A DNA stretch of 64,000 nucleotides from Micavibrio sp. (GCA_030824805.1 JAPJRC010000004.1:29447-93446); one strand, 5' to 3'; positions 26,034 to 34,956 are shown, counted from the stretch's first letter. Made by a program: numbers and translations. Notes: generated by a model not told the origin, from the letters alone.

Positions 26034-26049
26034 GTTCTGTTTAGGCTGC

Positions 26050-27075
26050 TTATTTCACTTTTACGTACATTGTTGCGTTTGGACGTCCGGGAACGGGAAG
26101 CGGCGCGGATTGGGTCATAACCTGCTCAACTGGAGGATCGTTCTCAACCCAATGTGTTGGCGCATATTCTGCCTCTTGCAAAACTGAACCGTCCATAATC
26201 GCCCCAAAGGCACGCTTACCGGCAAGGGCGCCCGTTGCACCGAGAATTACGCCCGTGCTGTCGATCATCTTTTGAGGTTGCCCTGCTGCATCGGAATACA
26301 CTTCGTTGTACGTGAAGTACTCCACATCACCGATCGTACCCTTGTACACCGGAGCACCAGGTGCGCCAGGCTTGATGCCGAGATCAAGCGTCGCGGTCTG
26401 GCCTTTTTGACGATCCAGAGCCTTTTCTGTCAATGGATCCGCGATAAACAGTCGCCAGGCATCCTTGCCCATGACAGCAACGTTTACAGCCGCGCCACTC
26501 TTTTCTCCGACAAGGTCAAACCATGCATCCAGGTTGCTGTAAGGGCTGATACCGTTATCGCCCCATTTGGAGCCGTTGGCGAGGATCTTGGTCAAAGCTG
26601 CATCCCGCCCGAAGTCCACTTGCGTTTCCGGATAGTCCTCACCGGTGACAATAATTTTTCCGGTTTTTAGTAGCTCTGCGACCATCCATTCTATGCGTCG
26701 ATCGATCTGCTCTCGTTGATCAATGAGAATTTGGTTCACAGCCAAGTCACGACGCTGAGCTGGAGAGAGAGAACCCAGAGGCGGTTCCCCAGGCTGGCGT
26801 GCGATCGGCACATACGGGTCAACTTGTGTTTTCGGCTTCACGTATGCCGGCGTGAACATCTTGGTACTATAACCCCGCTGTTTTTTTGCTTTACCCGCAA
26901 CAAATGGGGAAACAAACGGAGCCAATGCAAGGTTGTCTGACAGAACGTCAAACATAATCTCTTTGGTTGAGAATGTAACTACCTGTGGGAAGAATGTATC
27001 CATGAGGAAGCGGGGAACTCGGTGGAGCGATTGAAGAGTTTCAATCAACGTTGCTGTGTCGTGTGTTTGAGCCAT
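26050..27075 (-). CDS. major capsid protein, lambda E family
   Basis: 341 codons minus stop give 341 residues, the same length as lambda gpE. Typical segments: LIETLQSLHRVPRFLMDTFFP, then FVSPFVAGKAKKQRGY, YVKPKTQVDP and a C-terminal PVPGRPNATMYVKVK. The ATG at 27075 has AGGAG 8 nt upstream; a frame open to 27147 crosses the terminator hairpin. Forms the icosahedral shell with the decoration protein. Confidence 0.9.
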   Translation of the reverse strand: MAQTHDTATLIETLQSLHRVPRFLMDTFFPQVVTFSTKEIMFDVLSDNLALAPFVSPFVAGKAKKQRGYSTKMFTPAYVKPKTQVDPYVPIARQPGEPPLGSLSPAQRRDLAVNQILIDQREQIDRRIEWMVAELLKTGKIIVTGEDYPETQVDFGRDAALTKILANGSKWGDNGISPYSNLDAWFDLVGEKSGAAVNVAVMGKDAWRLFIADPLTEKALDRQKGQTATLDLGIKPGAPGAPVYKGTIGDVEYFTYNEVYSDAAGQPQKMIDSTGVILGATGALAGKRAFGAIMDGSVLQEAEYAPTHWVENDPPVEQVMTQSAPLPVPGRPNATMYVKVK

Positions 27076-27112
27076 AAGGGCATCTCCTGTATTTGCGTTG
27101 ATATTGTTAAAA

Positions 27113-27144
27113 GCGGAAAAAGAAACAGCGCCCTGAGGCGCTGT
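27113..27144 (-). terminator. hairpin terminator between decoration and capsid genes
   Basis: Perfect 8-bp stem ACAGCGCC/GGCGCTGT with a 4-nt loop, followed on the minus strand by TTCTTTTT. It lies between decoration protein and capsid and may attenuate or process the message. Confidence 0.7.
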
Positions 27145-27171
27145 CATAACAAAATTTAAAAGACCTATGCC

Positions 27172-27822
27172 CTAGCGGGTGTAAATTCCCGCATCACGCA
27201 GTACCGCCTTCGTACTCGCAGCGGTATGGCCGGCACCGAACGTCAATGCTTCGGCATTAAATTCACCGCCGATATATGCCATCGCCTCGGTATCGGTGAT
27301 GGCGGCAGGGCTGTCTTCAACCAAGATTGCCGAAGGTATTTGTGAGCCATCTGTGGCCGCTGCCGTGGACACTTTGAATTTGCCGGATCCGGCCGCGACG
27401 GTGATGTCGAAACCGTCGCCCACAACGAAGTCTGCAGAGCCATCGGCGATCGCAAATTTAACATCGTCTGAGAACGTCGCCCCCACTGCCGCCTCACCTA
27501 TGACATTACCATCCGGGTCTTCCACTCGATATGTACCGGAGTTAGCTGCAGCCGCGACAAAACGGACTGTGTACACACCGACTTTGGCGCCGGCGAGAAC
27601 TGGTGTTACGGCATCAAGCGTGAGAACACCATTGCCAGTGTTCCCGCCCGCTTTTGCGGCCACAGTGGCGCCGCCGGTTAAAATTTCCCCAAGGACGGTA
27701 CCAGCCAAAAGATCGGCTGTTCCTGCCAAAAGGATCACTTTTTTGGATCGAACAGCGTTCCCGTTGGCCAGCAGGCCACCTGGTGTGTAACTTTCGCTGC
27801 TTGCACTTGCGACATGTCTCAT
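27172..27822 (-). CDS. head decoration protein (lambda D family) with inserted domain
   Basis: 216 residues; lambda D is 110. The N-terminal ESYTPGGLLANGNAVRSKKVILLAG and the C-terminal INGEF-like segment GGEFNAEALTFGAG flank a Gly/Ala/Val-rich beta insertion of ~110 residues (VGVYTVRFVAAAANSGTYRVEDPDG etc.). Such larger decoration proteins occur in many proteobacterial phages. Trimers stabilise the expanded head. Upstream spacing from the protease gene is ~85 bp. Confidence 0.78.
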   Translation of the reverse strand: MRHVASASSESYTPGGLLANGNAVRSKKVILLAGTADLLAGTVLGEILTGGATVAAKAGGNTGNGVLTLDAVTPVLAGAKVGVYTVRFVAAAANSGTYRVEDPDGNVIGEAAVGATFSDDVKFAIADGSADFVVGDGFDITVAAGSGKFKVSTAAATDGSQIPSAILVEDSPAAITDTEAMAYIGGEFNAEALTFGAGHTAASTKAVLRDAGIYTR

Positions 27823-27908
27823 ATTTTATTCTCCGTTTTTGTTTGAAAGAAATATTTGTACAGAAATACGTTGTGTAGTCTTACAGGAGGGATCCTGTAA
27901 CGATAATG

Positions 27909-28388
27909 TTAGGCCGTCTTCTTGATCGTCGACGGACGGAATGCTTGCTGTGCGGCCAGCAATGGGTTTTTCTGCTGCCCGCCTTCTGAAGATGGTTTAA
28001 GGGCCGGCTGATGATGTGAACGCATTGTGTTAGCAAACGTTTTATCTTCTTCAGCCGCCGCGGCAGGTGCCTTTTCAAGCAGCTTAACGGCCGCTTCGGG
28101 CAACATATCTGAGTTGAAAGCCAGTTCTTGCGCAAGCTCCTCACGCCCCTTTGCGGAAGCATGGCTCAGAATGGCAGAAATTCTGGCCCGCTCAACTTGT
28201 GCCGCAGCTTTATCTTTGTCGCCTTCGGTTTCTTCACCTTCACCTTCATCGCCTTCGGTTTCTTCACCTTCACCTTCATCGCCTTCGGTTTCTTCACCTT
28301 CTTTGGCGGCGGCAGGGGAATTTTTCTTACCGCCTTTGTCATTTTGTGCCTTTGGGTTTTTGGCGTCCGGTTTTACTTTAGTTTTCAT
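27909..28388 (-). CDS. nested scaffold protein (Nu3-like), internal in-frame start
   Basis: An ATG at 28388, codon 269 of the protease gene, is preceded by AGGAG at 6 nt, unusually strong for an internal codon. Initiation here would give a 159-residue protein equal to the scaffold part alone (MKTKVKPDAKN...), as lambda Nu3 is made within C. Confidence 0.65.
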   Translation of the reverse strand: MKTKVKPDAKNPKAQNDKGGKKNSPAAAKEGEETEGDEGEGEETEGDEGEGEETEGDKDKAAAQVERARISAILSHASAKGREELAQELAFNSDMLPEAAVKLLEKAPAAAAEEDKTFANTMRSHHQPALKPSSEGGQQKNPLLAAQQAFRPSTIKKTA

Positions 28389-29192
28389 GGCAAGCTCCTG
28401 TGTTGTCGTAGTTTCGTTGGAATTAAAGGTTTCGATAAGCTGTGAAAGGTAGCCTATATCATCGGCAAGCCCGATATCGACGCCCAATGCGCCGCGGTAG
28501 GTGCTGGCTTCCGTAGCTTTAATGGATTCTCTGTCTACGCCGCGGTTTTCAGCAACGGCGTCCACGAACATATCCCGTAAGTAATCCATATCGGCTTGAT
28601 AACGGGCCTGCGCTTCTTCGGTTAACGCTTTGTATGGGGATCCGTCTGCTTTATGTGCGCCGGAATGGATGTGCGTAACACTGACACCCCACGCTTCCAT
28701 CATTTTTGAATAATCGAAGTGGCTCATAATCACGCCAATGGATCCAACTTCTCCCGCTGGCTCAACCACAATGCGTGACGTTGCAGACGCCAACCAATAA
28801 GCTGCGCTGTCCGCCATGGCACAATGGGAGACAATTGTGACGGTCTCACCGAGAGCCTGAAGCTTTTCTGCCGTTTCTGCGCATCCCATGACAGTGCCGC
28901 CGGGCGAATTAAACGCAAGAACAACTGTTTCCACGCCGTGCTCTTCCCGGACGTGTTCAATGGTGGCCAGAATGCTTTCATATGTGATGTTGGCAAACCA
29001 ATACCATCCACTGATGCGCGCGGTAGAGATGCAACCATTGACAGGAATGACCGCAACCGAGCCATCAAGTTGGTACCGAAGAGCGTGATGCCCAAAATTT
29101 TCTGTCGAAACAAGAGCCGCCAGCTCTTCTTCAGACATTTTGTTGGGGCGTTGAAGATCTACACGCAGGTGATTTAGATAATAATCATGCAT
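27909..29192 (-). CDS. S49-family prohead protease with C-terminal scaffold region (gpC-like)
   Basis: 427 residues. N-terminal ~260 residues are a ClpP-fold S49 peptidase: NSPGG at 95-99, nucleophile Ser129 in MADSAAYW and general base Lys181 in GAHKADGSPY, the same 52-residue spacing as lambda C (Ser166/Lys218). The C-terminal ~160 residues are charged and helical with a 10-residue acidic repeat and should act as scaffold. Overlaps the portal gene by 8 nt. Confidence 0.85.
   Translation of the reverse strand: MHDYYLNHLRVDLQRPNKMSEEELAALVSTENFGHHALRYQLDGSVAVIPVNGCISTARISGWYWFANITYESILATIEHVREEHGVETVVLAFNSPGGTVMGCAETAEKLQALGETVTIVSHCAMADSAAYWLASATSRIVVEPAGEVGSIGVIMSHFDYSKMMEAWGVSVTHIHSGAHKADGSPYKALTEEAQARYQADMDYLRDMFVDAVAENRGVDRESIKATEASTYRGALGVDIGLADDIGYLSQLIETFNSNETTTTQELAMKTKVKPDAKNPKAQNDKGGKKNSPAAAKEGEETEGDEGEGEETEGDEGEGEETEGDKDKAAAQVERARISAILSHASAKGREELAQELAFNSDMLPEAAVKLLEKAPAAAAEEDKTFANTMRSHHQPALKPSSEGGQQKNPLLAAQQAFRPSTIKKTA
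28221..28301 (-). repeat. 30-bp tandem repeat (2.7 copies) in scaffold gene
   Basis: Three successive near-identical 30-bp units encode the acidic decapeptide repeat with core EETEGDEGEG. The repeats are identical at DNA level where complete, so the array is young and may vary in copy number. Confidence 0.9.
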
Positions 29193-30783
29193 CTTCTTTT
29201 TCCCTCGAACTGTTCATATTTATCGCCTCTGCTAGCCACTTCGGCTCAGGAATCCCAAGGCGCTTCATTTCCTCAATTTCGCGACGGCGTTGCTGAAGCA
29301 CTTCCTGCCAGTCCTTACCTTGGTCCGCGCATTCGTCTTCAAGGGTAGATATACCCATCTCCATACGCATCTGTGCAGATAGAACCTCTTTGACTGGATC
29401 AACCCATCCACGGCCTTGACCGATCCAGCGAACACGGCAATAAGCAGCTTTCCCCTCATAAAAGCTGACACTTCCTGGAAGTTTGATCTTCTTGCGGGCA
29501 ACCTGTTCCTCAAACCAGAGAATGAAAATTGGCGTTGCAAATTTCTCTGCGAAACCGCTCCGTTGCCGCAAGTGGAACTTCCACACTTCCAGTAACGCTG
29601 CCCTGGCGGACGAATAATTCGTGCTGGACCAATCTTGCGAGAGCTGCTCGTAAGAAAGGTTCAAACCAGATGCGATGTTACGCAAACAAGCTTGCTCGAA
29701 GGCGCCGAACTGCGCTGCTGGTCTTTGCGCGGTTTGAAAACTGAACTTCTCTCCCGGGAAAAGTGTAGGAATTCTGACGCCATCAACTGTCAAACTTTTG
29801 CTTTTGTGGAATTCAGTGCGCAAAGCCTGATATTGACCTACACCGTTACCTCCGCCCAGAGCCTCTTCCATTAGTTCATGATCGAACGGACTCTCAATGA
29901 ATGCCGCAAAAACCGCATTCAACAAGGCCGCCTGCAATTCTACGCGGTCATATTTATCAACCATCTTAAGGCGTTCGATAACCGGGGCAAACATGCCCAC
30001 ACCGCGCGTCTGGTCGGTGCGCTCTTTCTCGTACGCATGGATAACCTGCCGGCGACCAATGGGCTTTATTTCTCTTTCAACGCGGGTCCACGTGTAAGAT
30101 CCTCTCCCGAAACGCCAATCATCAGGATGACCGTCTCGGAAATGGTACGCGATAGGTGCACCGCGCGCGTCCAATTCCACACCGGATCGTAACAATTGGG
30201 AATCGATGGCTTTATTCGGGTTTGATAGCCTGTCTGGATCGATCAGTTGAATTGTCGTAGCTGGTCGGCCCTTGGGCTTGTCCTCATCCCAAAGCCCTAA
30301 AGCAAGCGCCTCGCCGTCAATAAGATAGTGCCGGTAGGCCAGCCCTAACAAACCGTTAAATGAATCTTGGCGAGCTGCATCGAGGTAACAGTCAGGATCT
30401 TCCGCAGCAAGTCGCCAAAGCCCTTCCACTTCTTTTGCAAATTCGTCTGCCCACTCAGGGGTAAGTCCGAGCGCTGCATAATCAGGTTTTACAGAAAGTC
30501 GAAATCCCGCACCGATTACGCTATTCAAATGACGCGAGACCGCCCCGGCAGCCCATCCCGAATTCCGATACAAATCACGGCTGCGCGCTACAATCGTATC
30601 TCTGTTGGGCAGATAATCGCCATCTGCGGATTTAAGCAATGGACCCCAGCTGGCCAGCTCTTGGCTGGTTTGATCTGCACCTGTGTAGCTTCGCAAATTG
30701 CCATTGTCCCCCGGCGATGAAGCCGCAGGCACAGAAGCATTTGCTTTCACGCCTTTACTTTTTTTGGGGGATTTTTTTGTCAT
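29185..30783 (-). CDS. portal protein (lambda B family)
   Basis: 532 residues, nearly equal to lambda B (533). Contains RSRDLYRNSGWAAGAVSRHLNSVIGAGFRL, then a long helical stem region and FEQACLRNIASGLNLSYEQLSQDWSSTNYSSARAALLEVW, both characteristic of the family. Forms the dodecameric vertex for packaging and head-tail joining. Lys-rich N-terminus. Confidence 0.9.
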   Translation of the reverse strand: MTKKSPKKSKGVKANASVPAASSPGDNGNLRSYTGADQTSQELASWGPLLKSADGDYLPNRDTIVARSRDLYRNSGWAAGAVSRHLNSVIGAGFRLSVKPDYAALGLTPEWADEFAKEVEGLWRLAAEDPDCYLDAARQDSFNGLLGLAYRHYLIDGEALALGLWDEDKPKGRPATTIQLIDPDRLSNPNKAIDSQLLRSGVELDARGAPIAYHFRDGHPDDWRFGRGSYTWTRVEREIKPIGRRQVIHAYEKERTDQTRGVGMFAPVIERLKMVDKYDRVELQAALLNAVFAAFIESPFDHELMEEALGGGNGVGQYQALRTEFHKSKSLTVDGVRIPTLFPGEKFSFQTAQRPAAQFGAFEQACLRNIASGLNLSYEQLSQDWSSTNYSSARAALLEVWKFHLRQRSGFAEKFATPIFILWFEEQVARKKIKLPGSVSFYEGKAAYCRVRWIGQGRGWVDPVKEVLSAQMRMEMGISTLEDECADQGKDWQEVLQQRRREIEEMKRLGIPEPKWLAEAINMNSSREKEDA

Positions 30784-31008
30784 TTAGAAATGAATCCTAA
30801 TGGCGCCACTACGGCCGCCGCGGCCGTCAGTTTTGATAAGCATTTTAAGATTTGCGATATATGTTTTCAGCTCATTGATATTGGACTTTTCGTATCGCAC
30901 GGATTTTCCATCATACGTAACTTCCACGCGCTGCTGACCTGTTATCAGCTTATGGTAAGCAACTTCTGCTTCGGCAAGTTTAAGCTGTAACTCTGCAGTT
31001 GTTGCCAT
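30784..31008 (-). CDS. gpW-like head-tail connector
   Basis: 74 residues (lambda W 68). A helix TTAELQLKLAEAEVAYHKLITGQ, a beta hairpin VEVTYDGKSVRYEKSN and a second helix match the gpW fold. Located between terminase large subunit and portal, as in lambda. Needed to stabilise filled heads before tail joining. Confidence 0.85.
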   Translation of the reverse strand: MATTAELQLKLAEAEVAYHKLITGQQRVEVTYDGKSVRYEKSNINELKTYIANLKMLIKTDGRGGRSGAIRIHF

Positions 31009-31015
31009 GAAACCT

Positions 31016-33010
31016 CTAAGCCAATTGGGAAGCCAGAGAGGGCTTCGTATCTGTTTTTACCGTCACTGCTGTATTGCTTAACATTGTCGCAGGATCCAAT
31101 AGGTCCAACTGAACATCATCCGGTGGACACTCTCGCGTATTACGAAGGGCCTCCCAGTCTTGTTCGGACTTTGTATGCCATCCCAAACGTCTTGCGGCCA
31201 CTTCAGCGTACAGCTCCATGTCCAGTATCTCATTCCGGAAGGTCGGTAGTTTTACCCAGATGTAACGCGTTGCTTTAGTCTTTTTGTCGACATCAAGTAC
31301 ACGCGTTTCGGATGTAAGCTGCTGGAAGTAATTCTCTTCAAGATCCTTAGGAAAGCCACAATATCCCTTTTCCAAAGGGTCTTTCTTATCAAGATTTTTA
31401 TAAAGGCTGCCCTTAAGACCTGAAACACCCACAAGCCAGTGACGTTTTTGATGTCTGTTGACCCTCTTCCCGTTATTGCGGCGTTCTTCCTGGACGGGAA
31501 CCATAGGAGGGGCAGTGTATTCTTTTGCACCTTTAATGGTAATTACGCGGCTTTCTGGATGCTTTTTAGCCCAGGTCTTAACATCATTCGTTTCAAAGTT
31601 TGCATCGATCGCAAGCATGTCGAGTCCGATTTGTCTGCCAAACCGGTTTCGCCATTTACGATTCAGCAAACCATCAAGCTGTTTTTGCACTAGTTCGGAA
31701 GAGATGTGTCCTTCAATGACGCCATGTTGAATGGTGAAACGTTGAAGATTGGGGCCCCAACCTTTCACATTCCACTCAACGCGATCGCCTTGCACGTCCA
31801 ATCCGGCAGTCAAAATTAAGGCATTTATTGGAACAGTACCGACTTCGTAATCGGATCCGGCCGCGCGTTCGTACAACTCCTTCCAAGGTGGCGCTTCCCC
31901 TTTTTGCTCATAGGGAAGACCAACCGTATCGGTCATAAAGGTTTTTTCTTTTTCTGGGTCCCCGAGAGCCTTAAAATACTCCTCGGCTATGTAAGCCCAG
32001 CTGGTCAGCCTGCTGTAGGCACACCAAATATAGAAACCTTCAACCTTACTGCTGGAATTTTCAGCAACCCAGGCATCATACGCCAGAGTTTGATCAAGCA
32101 TCCATTCTTTGTGATGGTGCTCGATAACATGACCACAAGCTGGACAATGAAAATGCGCCTCGGAAAATTCCATGCCCTCGTACAAGGACTTCTTAAAATT
32201 CTCCCATTCCAAAGCATGTTTATGGCCGCAGCCGGGGCAAGGGACATGATATTTTTGCTGGTTCGATCGCTTGTAGTTTTTATCGATCTTGCAAACGCCA
32301 AGAATGCTCGGCGTGCTTACCTTGAAAATCTTCGCCCAATCACCAAAACCTTGCGACCGTTTATCGGCCTGACCCTCGGAATCGCCATGCTCGTTGTCTT
32401 CCCATTTGGAAAGATCGTCTTGCACCTGCCTTGGAACCGAGAGCATGGCCAGTGATGCGGCTGAGTTAGCACCGCTGACGACCATTACCCCACGCGAGTC
32501 TGCCCGTTCCTTTACCAGAAGCGTATTCGATGCATCTCTGCTACGGACCTCTCCGGGAAAAATCTTCCGCAAAGAAGGCGACTGCGTAACAAACGGCTTC
32601 CACTTTGTCCTCACCCAGCGCGCAGCATTCTCCAATGAGGGATGCGTGTACATAAACGGGCAGGGATCTAGATCAATGCTCGCTCCGACAAAAACCTGCG
32701 CACAAACTGTTTTACCAACCTGCGCCGAACCCATCAAAATAACTTCGCGGGCCGGATGAGAAGGCTCCAGACATCTCAAAGGTTTTTTGAAGAATGGAAA
32801 GAGGTCTGAGTTGAAAGCGCCCTGAAATTGGCTTTCTGCGCCAAAGAAAACGTTCTTTTGTGCCCACTCGAGAAAATCAATCGGTGGCGTGGGCTCTAAC
32901 GCCTTAGCAAAAGCCGCGTATATTACCTCCTGTGCGTTGGCGAGCCCGTCAATGTGTTGTGACGGAACCTCCGGTGTCTTCAAGGGTTGGTAGTCTTCGC
33001 AAAAAATCAT
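31016..33010 (-). CDS. terminase large subunit (gpA-like)
   Basis: 664 residues (lambda A 641). Walker A-like GSAQVGKT at 94-101 drives ATP-dependent packaging; a zinc-finger-like pair CPGCG and CPACG lies near 270-305; the C-terminal half has a nuclease region with GLDVQGDRVEW and LAIDANFET. Its start lies 62 nt inside the small subunit gene without a good ribosome site, so translation is probably coupled. GpA family suggests cos packaging. Confidence 0.9.
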   Translation of the reverse strand: MIFCEDYQPLKTPEVPSQHIDGLANAQEVIYAAFAKALEPTPPIDFLEWAQKNVFFGAESQFQGAFNSDLFPFFKKPLRCLEPSHPAREVILMGSAQVGKTVCAQVFVGASIDLDPCPFMYTHPSLENAARWVRTKWKPFVTQSPSLRKIFPGEVRSRDASNTLLVKERADSRGVMVVSGANSAASLAMLSVPRQVQDDLSKWEDNEHGDSEGQADKRSQGFGDWAKIFKVSTPSILGVCKIDKNYKRSNQQKYHVPCPGCGHKHALEWENFKKSLYEGMEFSEAHFHCPACGHVIEHHHKEWMLDQTLAYDAWVAENSSSKVEGFYIWCAYSRLTSWAYIAEEYFKALGDPEKEKTFMTDTVGLPYEQKGEAPPWKELYERAAGSDYEVGTVPINALILTAGLDVQGDRVEWNVKGWGPNLQRFTIQHGVIEGHISSELVQKQLDGLLNRKWRNRFGRQIGLDMLAIDANFETNDVKTWAKKHPESRVITIKGAKEYTAPPMVPVQEERRNNGKRVNRHQKRHWLVGVSGLKGSLYKNLDKKDPLEKGYCGFPKDLEENYFQQLTSETRVLDVDKKTKATRYIWVKLPTFRNEILDMELYAEVAARRLGWHTKSEQDWEALRNTRECPPDDVQLDLLDPATMLSNTAVTVKTDTKPSLASQLA

Positions 33011-33536
33011 TGCTCATTTGTTTTAGCAGCTTGGAGTTTTCCTCATCTATGACTGCCCGGATCTCACGAACATCTGTCATTGTTGAAAATTTCTCTGCAA
33101 GCCGGCGTGAATTACTTTTAAGCTGATCGCGCAGTATTTGTCCTGCGGCGGACACCGCCTTTGTGACGTCTGGCTTTGCAAGGGTGTCCCCCTTGCGGTG
33201 TGCAAGATCGAGCTTTTCGTTCTCTAGCTTCGTTTTTTCGCGGTCTGTGCGAACAGCTTCAAAAGTGCCCACATTCGATGCAGGCCTATCGGATGCAGGC
33301 TTACCAGATCCGCTCATATGCGACATGCTCCTGGAAGGATCGCGGGCATTCCGCAATATCTCGTCAGCCAGGTCAGCATCGATTTTTAAGACGCCGTCGC
33401 TGTCCGCCCTCATGGCAGGCTCCAACCGTGTCTTCATCTGGCCTTTCGACAGGTAGGCTTTGGAAACCTTCTTGTATTTTCCATCGTCCTGAAGAATGCC
33501 ACGCGCGGCATATTCCGCCTTGGTCATCAAGGCCAT
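32949..33536 (-). CDS. terminase small subunit (Nu1-like)
   Basis: 195 residues. N-terminal helical DNA-binding region, then a coiled coil EAVRTDREKTKLENEKLDLAHRKGDTL typical of Nu1-type small subunits, and a C-terminal tail that would contact the large subunit. Gene order and overlap with the large subunit support it. Probably binds the cos region upstream. Confidence 0.72.
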   Translation of the reverse strand: MALMTKAEYAARGILQDDGKYKKVSKAYLSKGQMKTRLEPAMRADSDGVLKIDADLADEILRNARDPSRSMSHMSGSGKPASDRPASNVGTFEAVRTDREKTKLENEKLDLAHRKGDTLAKPDVTKAVSAAGQILRDQLKSNSRRLAEKFSTMTDVREIRAVIDEENSKLLKQMSNDFLRRLPTLEDTGGSVTTH

Positions 33537-33537
33537 G

Positions 33538-33780
33538 TTATTTTCTGGCCTTCAACGGATAGCAACCAAAACAGGTGCAATTATCGCGATGCGACTGTTT
33601 CTTGGCGGTTACGAACTGTCCGGTTTCCTTGTCGCGATGATCGTTCTTCCGCGCCTTCTCCAGATCCGCCTGTGCTTTGGCTAACCGGTCGCGCAGCAGA
33701 CTGTTTTCAGTTCGGCACCCAACCGTTTCGGCGATAGCTTTTTCATACGTTCTACGTGAGACAAATGGAAACACAAACAT
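33538..33780 (-). CDS. small coiled-coil phage protein
   Basis: 80 residues directly upstream of the terminase small subunit gene. ATG 33780 has GGAGG 5 nt upstream. Central charged coiled coil (TENSLLRDRLAKAQADLEKARK) and a CTCFGC motif at the C-terminus that could bind metal. No family recognised; first gene of the late operon in this reading. Confidence 0.55.
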   Translation of the reverse strand: MFVFPFVSRRTYEKAIAETVGCRTENSLLRDRLAKAQADLEKARKNDHRDKETGQFVTAKKQSHRDNCTCFGCYPLKARK

Positions 33781-34241
33781 TCATTCCTCCAAATGCATTT
33801 CAGGACGTAGGTAGGGAGCCTTGTACAGGTAATCCTGCTGGTCAGAAGTCCAAAATATGACCGTCTTATGCGATTGTCGCCGCCCAGTGCGCTTCTGCTT
33901 TGCACAGTGTTCGAAACACCACCCGTCCATGACTGTTGTCTGCCCCCTGGCCTCAATGGCACTATTGGCTCACAGGTTTCACGACAACAGACAAAGAAGA
34001 ATTGCGTGTCTTTCCAAGCCGTCATCACGATGTCGCGTTAGCCAGCATCGGAGCCAGCGTCCCGGTACCTTTCCCGGTTGTCAACGGAACATTTCCCCGC
34101 CCAGTCAGCTTTGGAGCTAGCAACTGACTACCCCCAGATGGCATCCCTCCGAATCTATGCGCTCTCAGCCATCCGTCGGTTCCGGAAAAGCGCATACGAG
34201 TTTTAGAACGAGGCAGGGCTTGATACCTGCTGAAACTGGCA

Positions 34242-34268
34242 CACCTACCAATCCGGATAAGGTAGGTG
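34242..34268. repeat. perfect 8-bp stem hairpin
   Basis: CACCTACC/GGTAGGTG with an 11-nt loop, preceded by GCAGG/CCTGC (34213-34230) and followed by GTCTGGT/ACCAGAC (34273-34320). Not a tRNA: stem and loop sizes do not fit. Confidence 0.7.
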
Positions 34269-34671
34269 CTTGGTCTGGTTTGCGCCGTTGACCCGCGCCG
34301 AATACGAGTGCGGACCAGACTTGTTTCGCTGCGTTAGTCAAAGGGGGCTTCTCTCGATCATCCCCACTATTCCAGTTGCGTTTCCTTCAACGCCGCCCGT
34401 CCATGTGTGCCGTGTTCTGGTTATCAGCAATGGCCGGACGATACCGATACCAAATCTACGAACCATAGGCACGACATACAAAGAAGGATTGCTGTCTCTC
34501 CAGCTGTCACACCAATCTGATGTTTGACGATACCTGCGCCGATATCGAAGCCTACCGGATCTTCTCCTGAATTAACGCTGCGCTAACTCGCTCACCAAAA
34601 ATCTTTCGCAGGGCAACTTTAGAAGACACTACAGAATCTTTTTCATGACAGCCTCCATTGCAAGACTGTGA

Positions 34672-34751
34672 GTAAACGGTAAACCTCAATTTCATTCTAT
34701 CAGGTTGATAAATTTACGGTTTACCAACCAATCCGGTTAACTCGGTTAACC
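34672..34751. promoter_or_regulatory. operator-like palindrome cluster
   Basis: GGTTAAC-TCG-GTTAACC (34735-34751) is a perfect inverted repeat. Related GTAAACGGTAAACC (34672-34685) and TTTACGGTTTACC (34713-34725) lie beside it. Spacing of related half-sites suggests a regulator binding region for the late genes; the protein is unknown. Confidence 0.5.
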
Positions 34752-34779
34752 TCGATTTTAAACCCATTGACTAGAAAAC

Positions 34780-34890
34780 CCCTGCGCGTCGCCGCCCCGC
34801 ATGCCTACCAGAAGGGGGAAGGACCCGTGAAAGCCGCAGAAATCTGCGGTTTCTTCTAGGCTAGGTCGAGGCGGGGAGCGATGCGCAGGG
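34780..34890. ncRNA. candidate structured RNA or packaging element
   Basis: Arms 34780-34800 and 34871-34890 pair over about 19 bp with one small internal loop, and enclose a second hairpin GCCGCAG/CTGCGGT (34833-34850). Could be an RNA or a DNA structure; which strand is transcribed is not known. Confidence 0.4.
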
Positions 34891-34956
34891 CGTACAGAAT
34901 CCATAACATGACAAAATGCATGCAGGGTGTACGTAGTTGAGGGGAAAGAGAGAGAA

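Noticed and set aside
28221..28301. CRISPR-like array
   Set aside because: Repeats are contiguous without spacers and are in-frame coding for an acidic peptide repeat.
33681..34127. Frames of 63-115 residues in the gap upstream of terminase
   Set aside because: Odd composition, no ribosome sites, and they cross repeats; treated as non-coding.
34200..34330. Possible tRNA in the gap region
   Set aside because: Stem lengths and an 11-nt loop do not fit a cloverleaf and no acceptor end is seen.
34270..34527. 85-residue plus-strand frame in the same gap
   Set aside because: Overlaps hairpins and the second 54-nt repeat; no support for translation.
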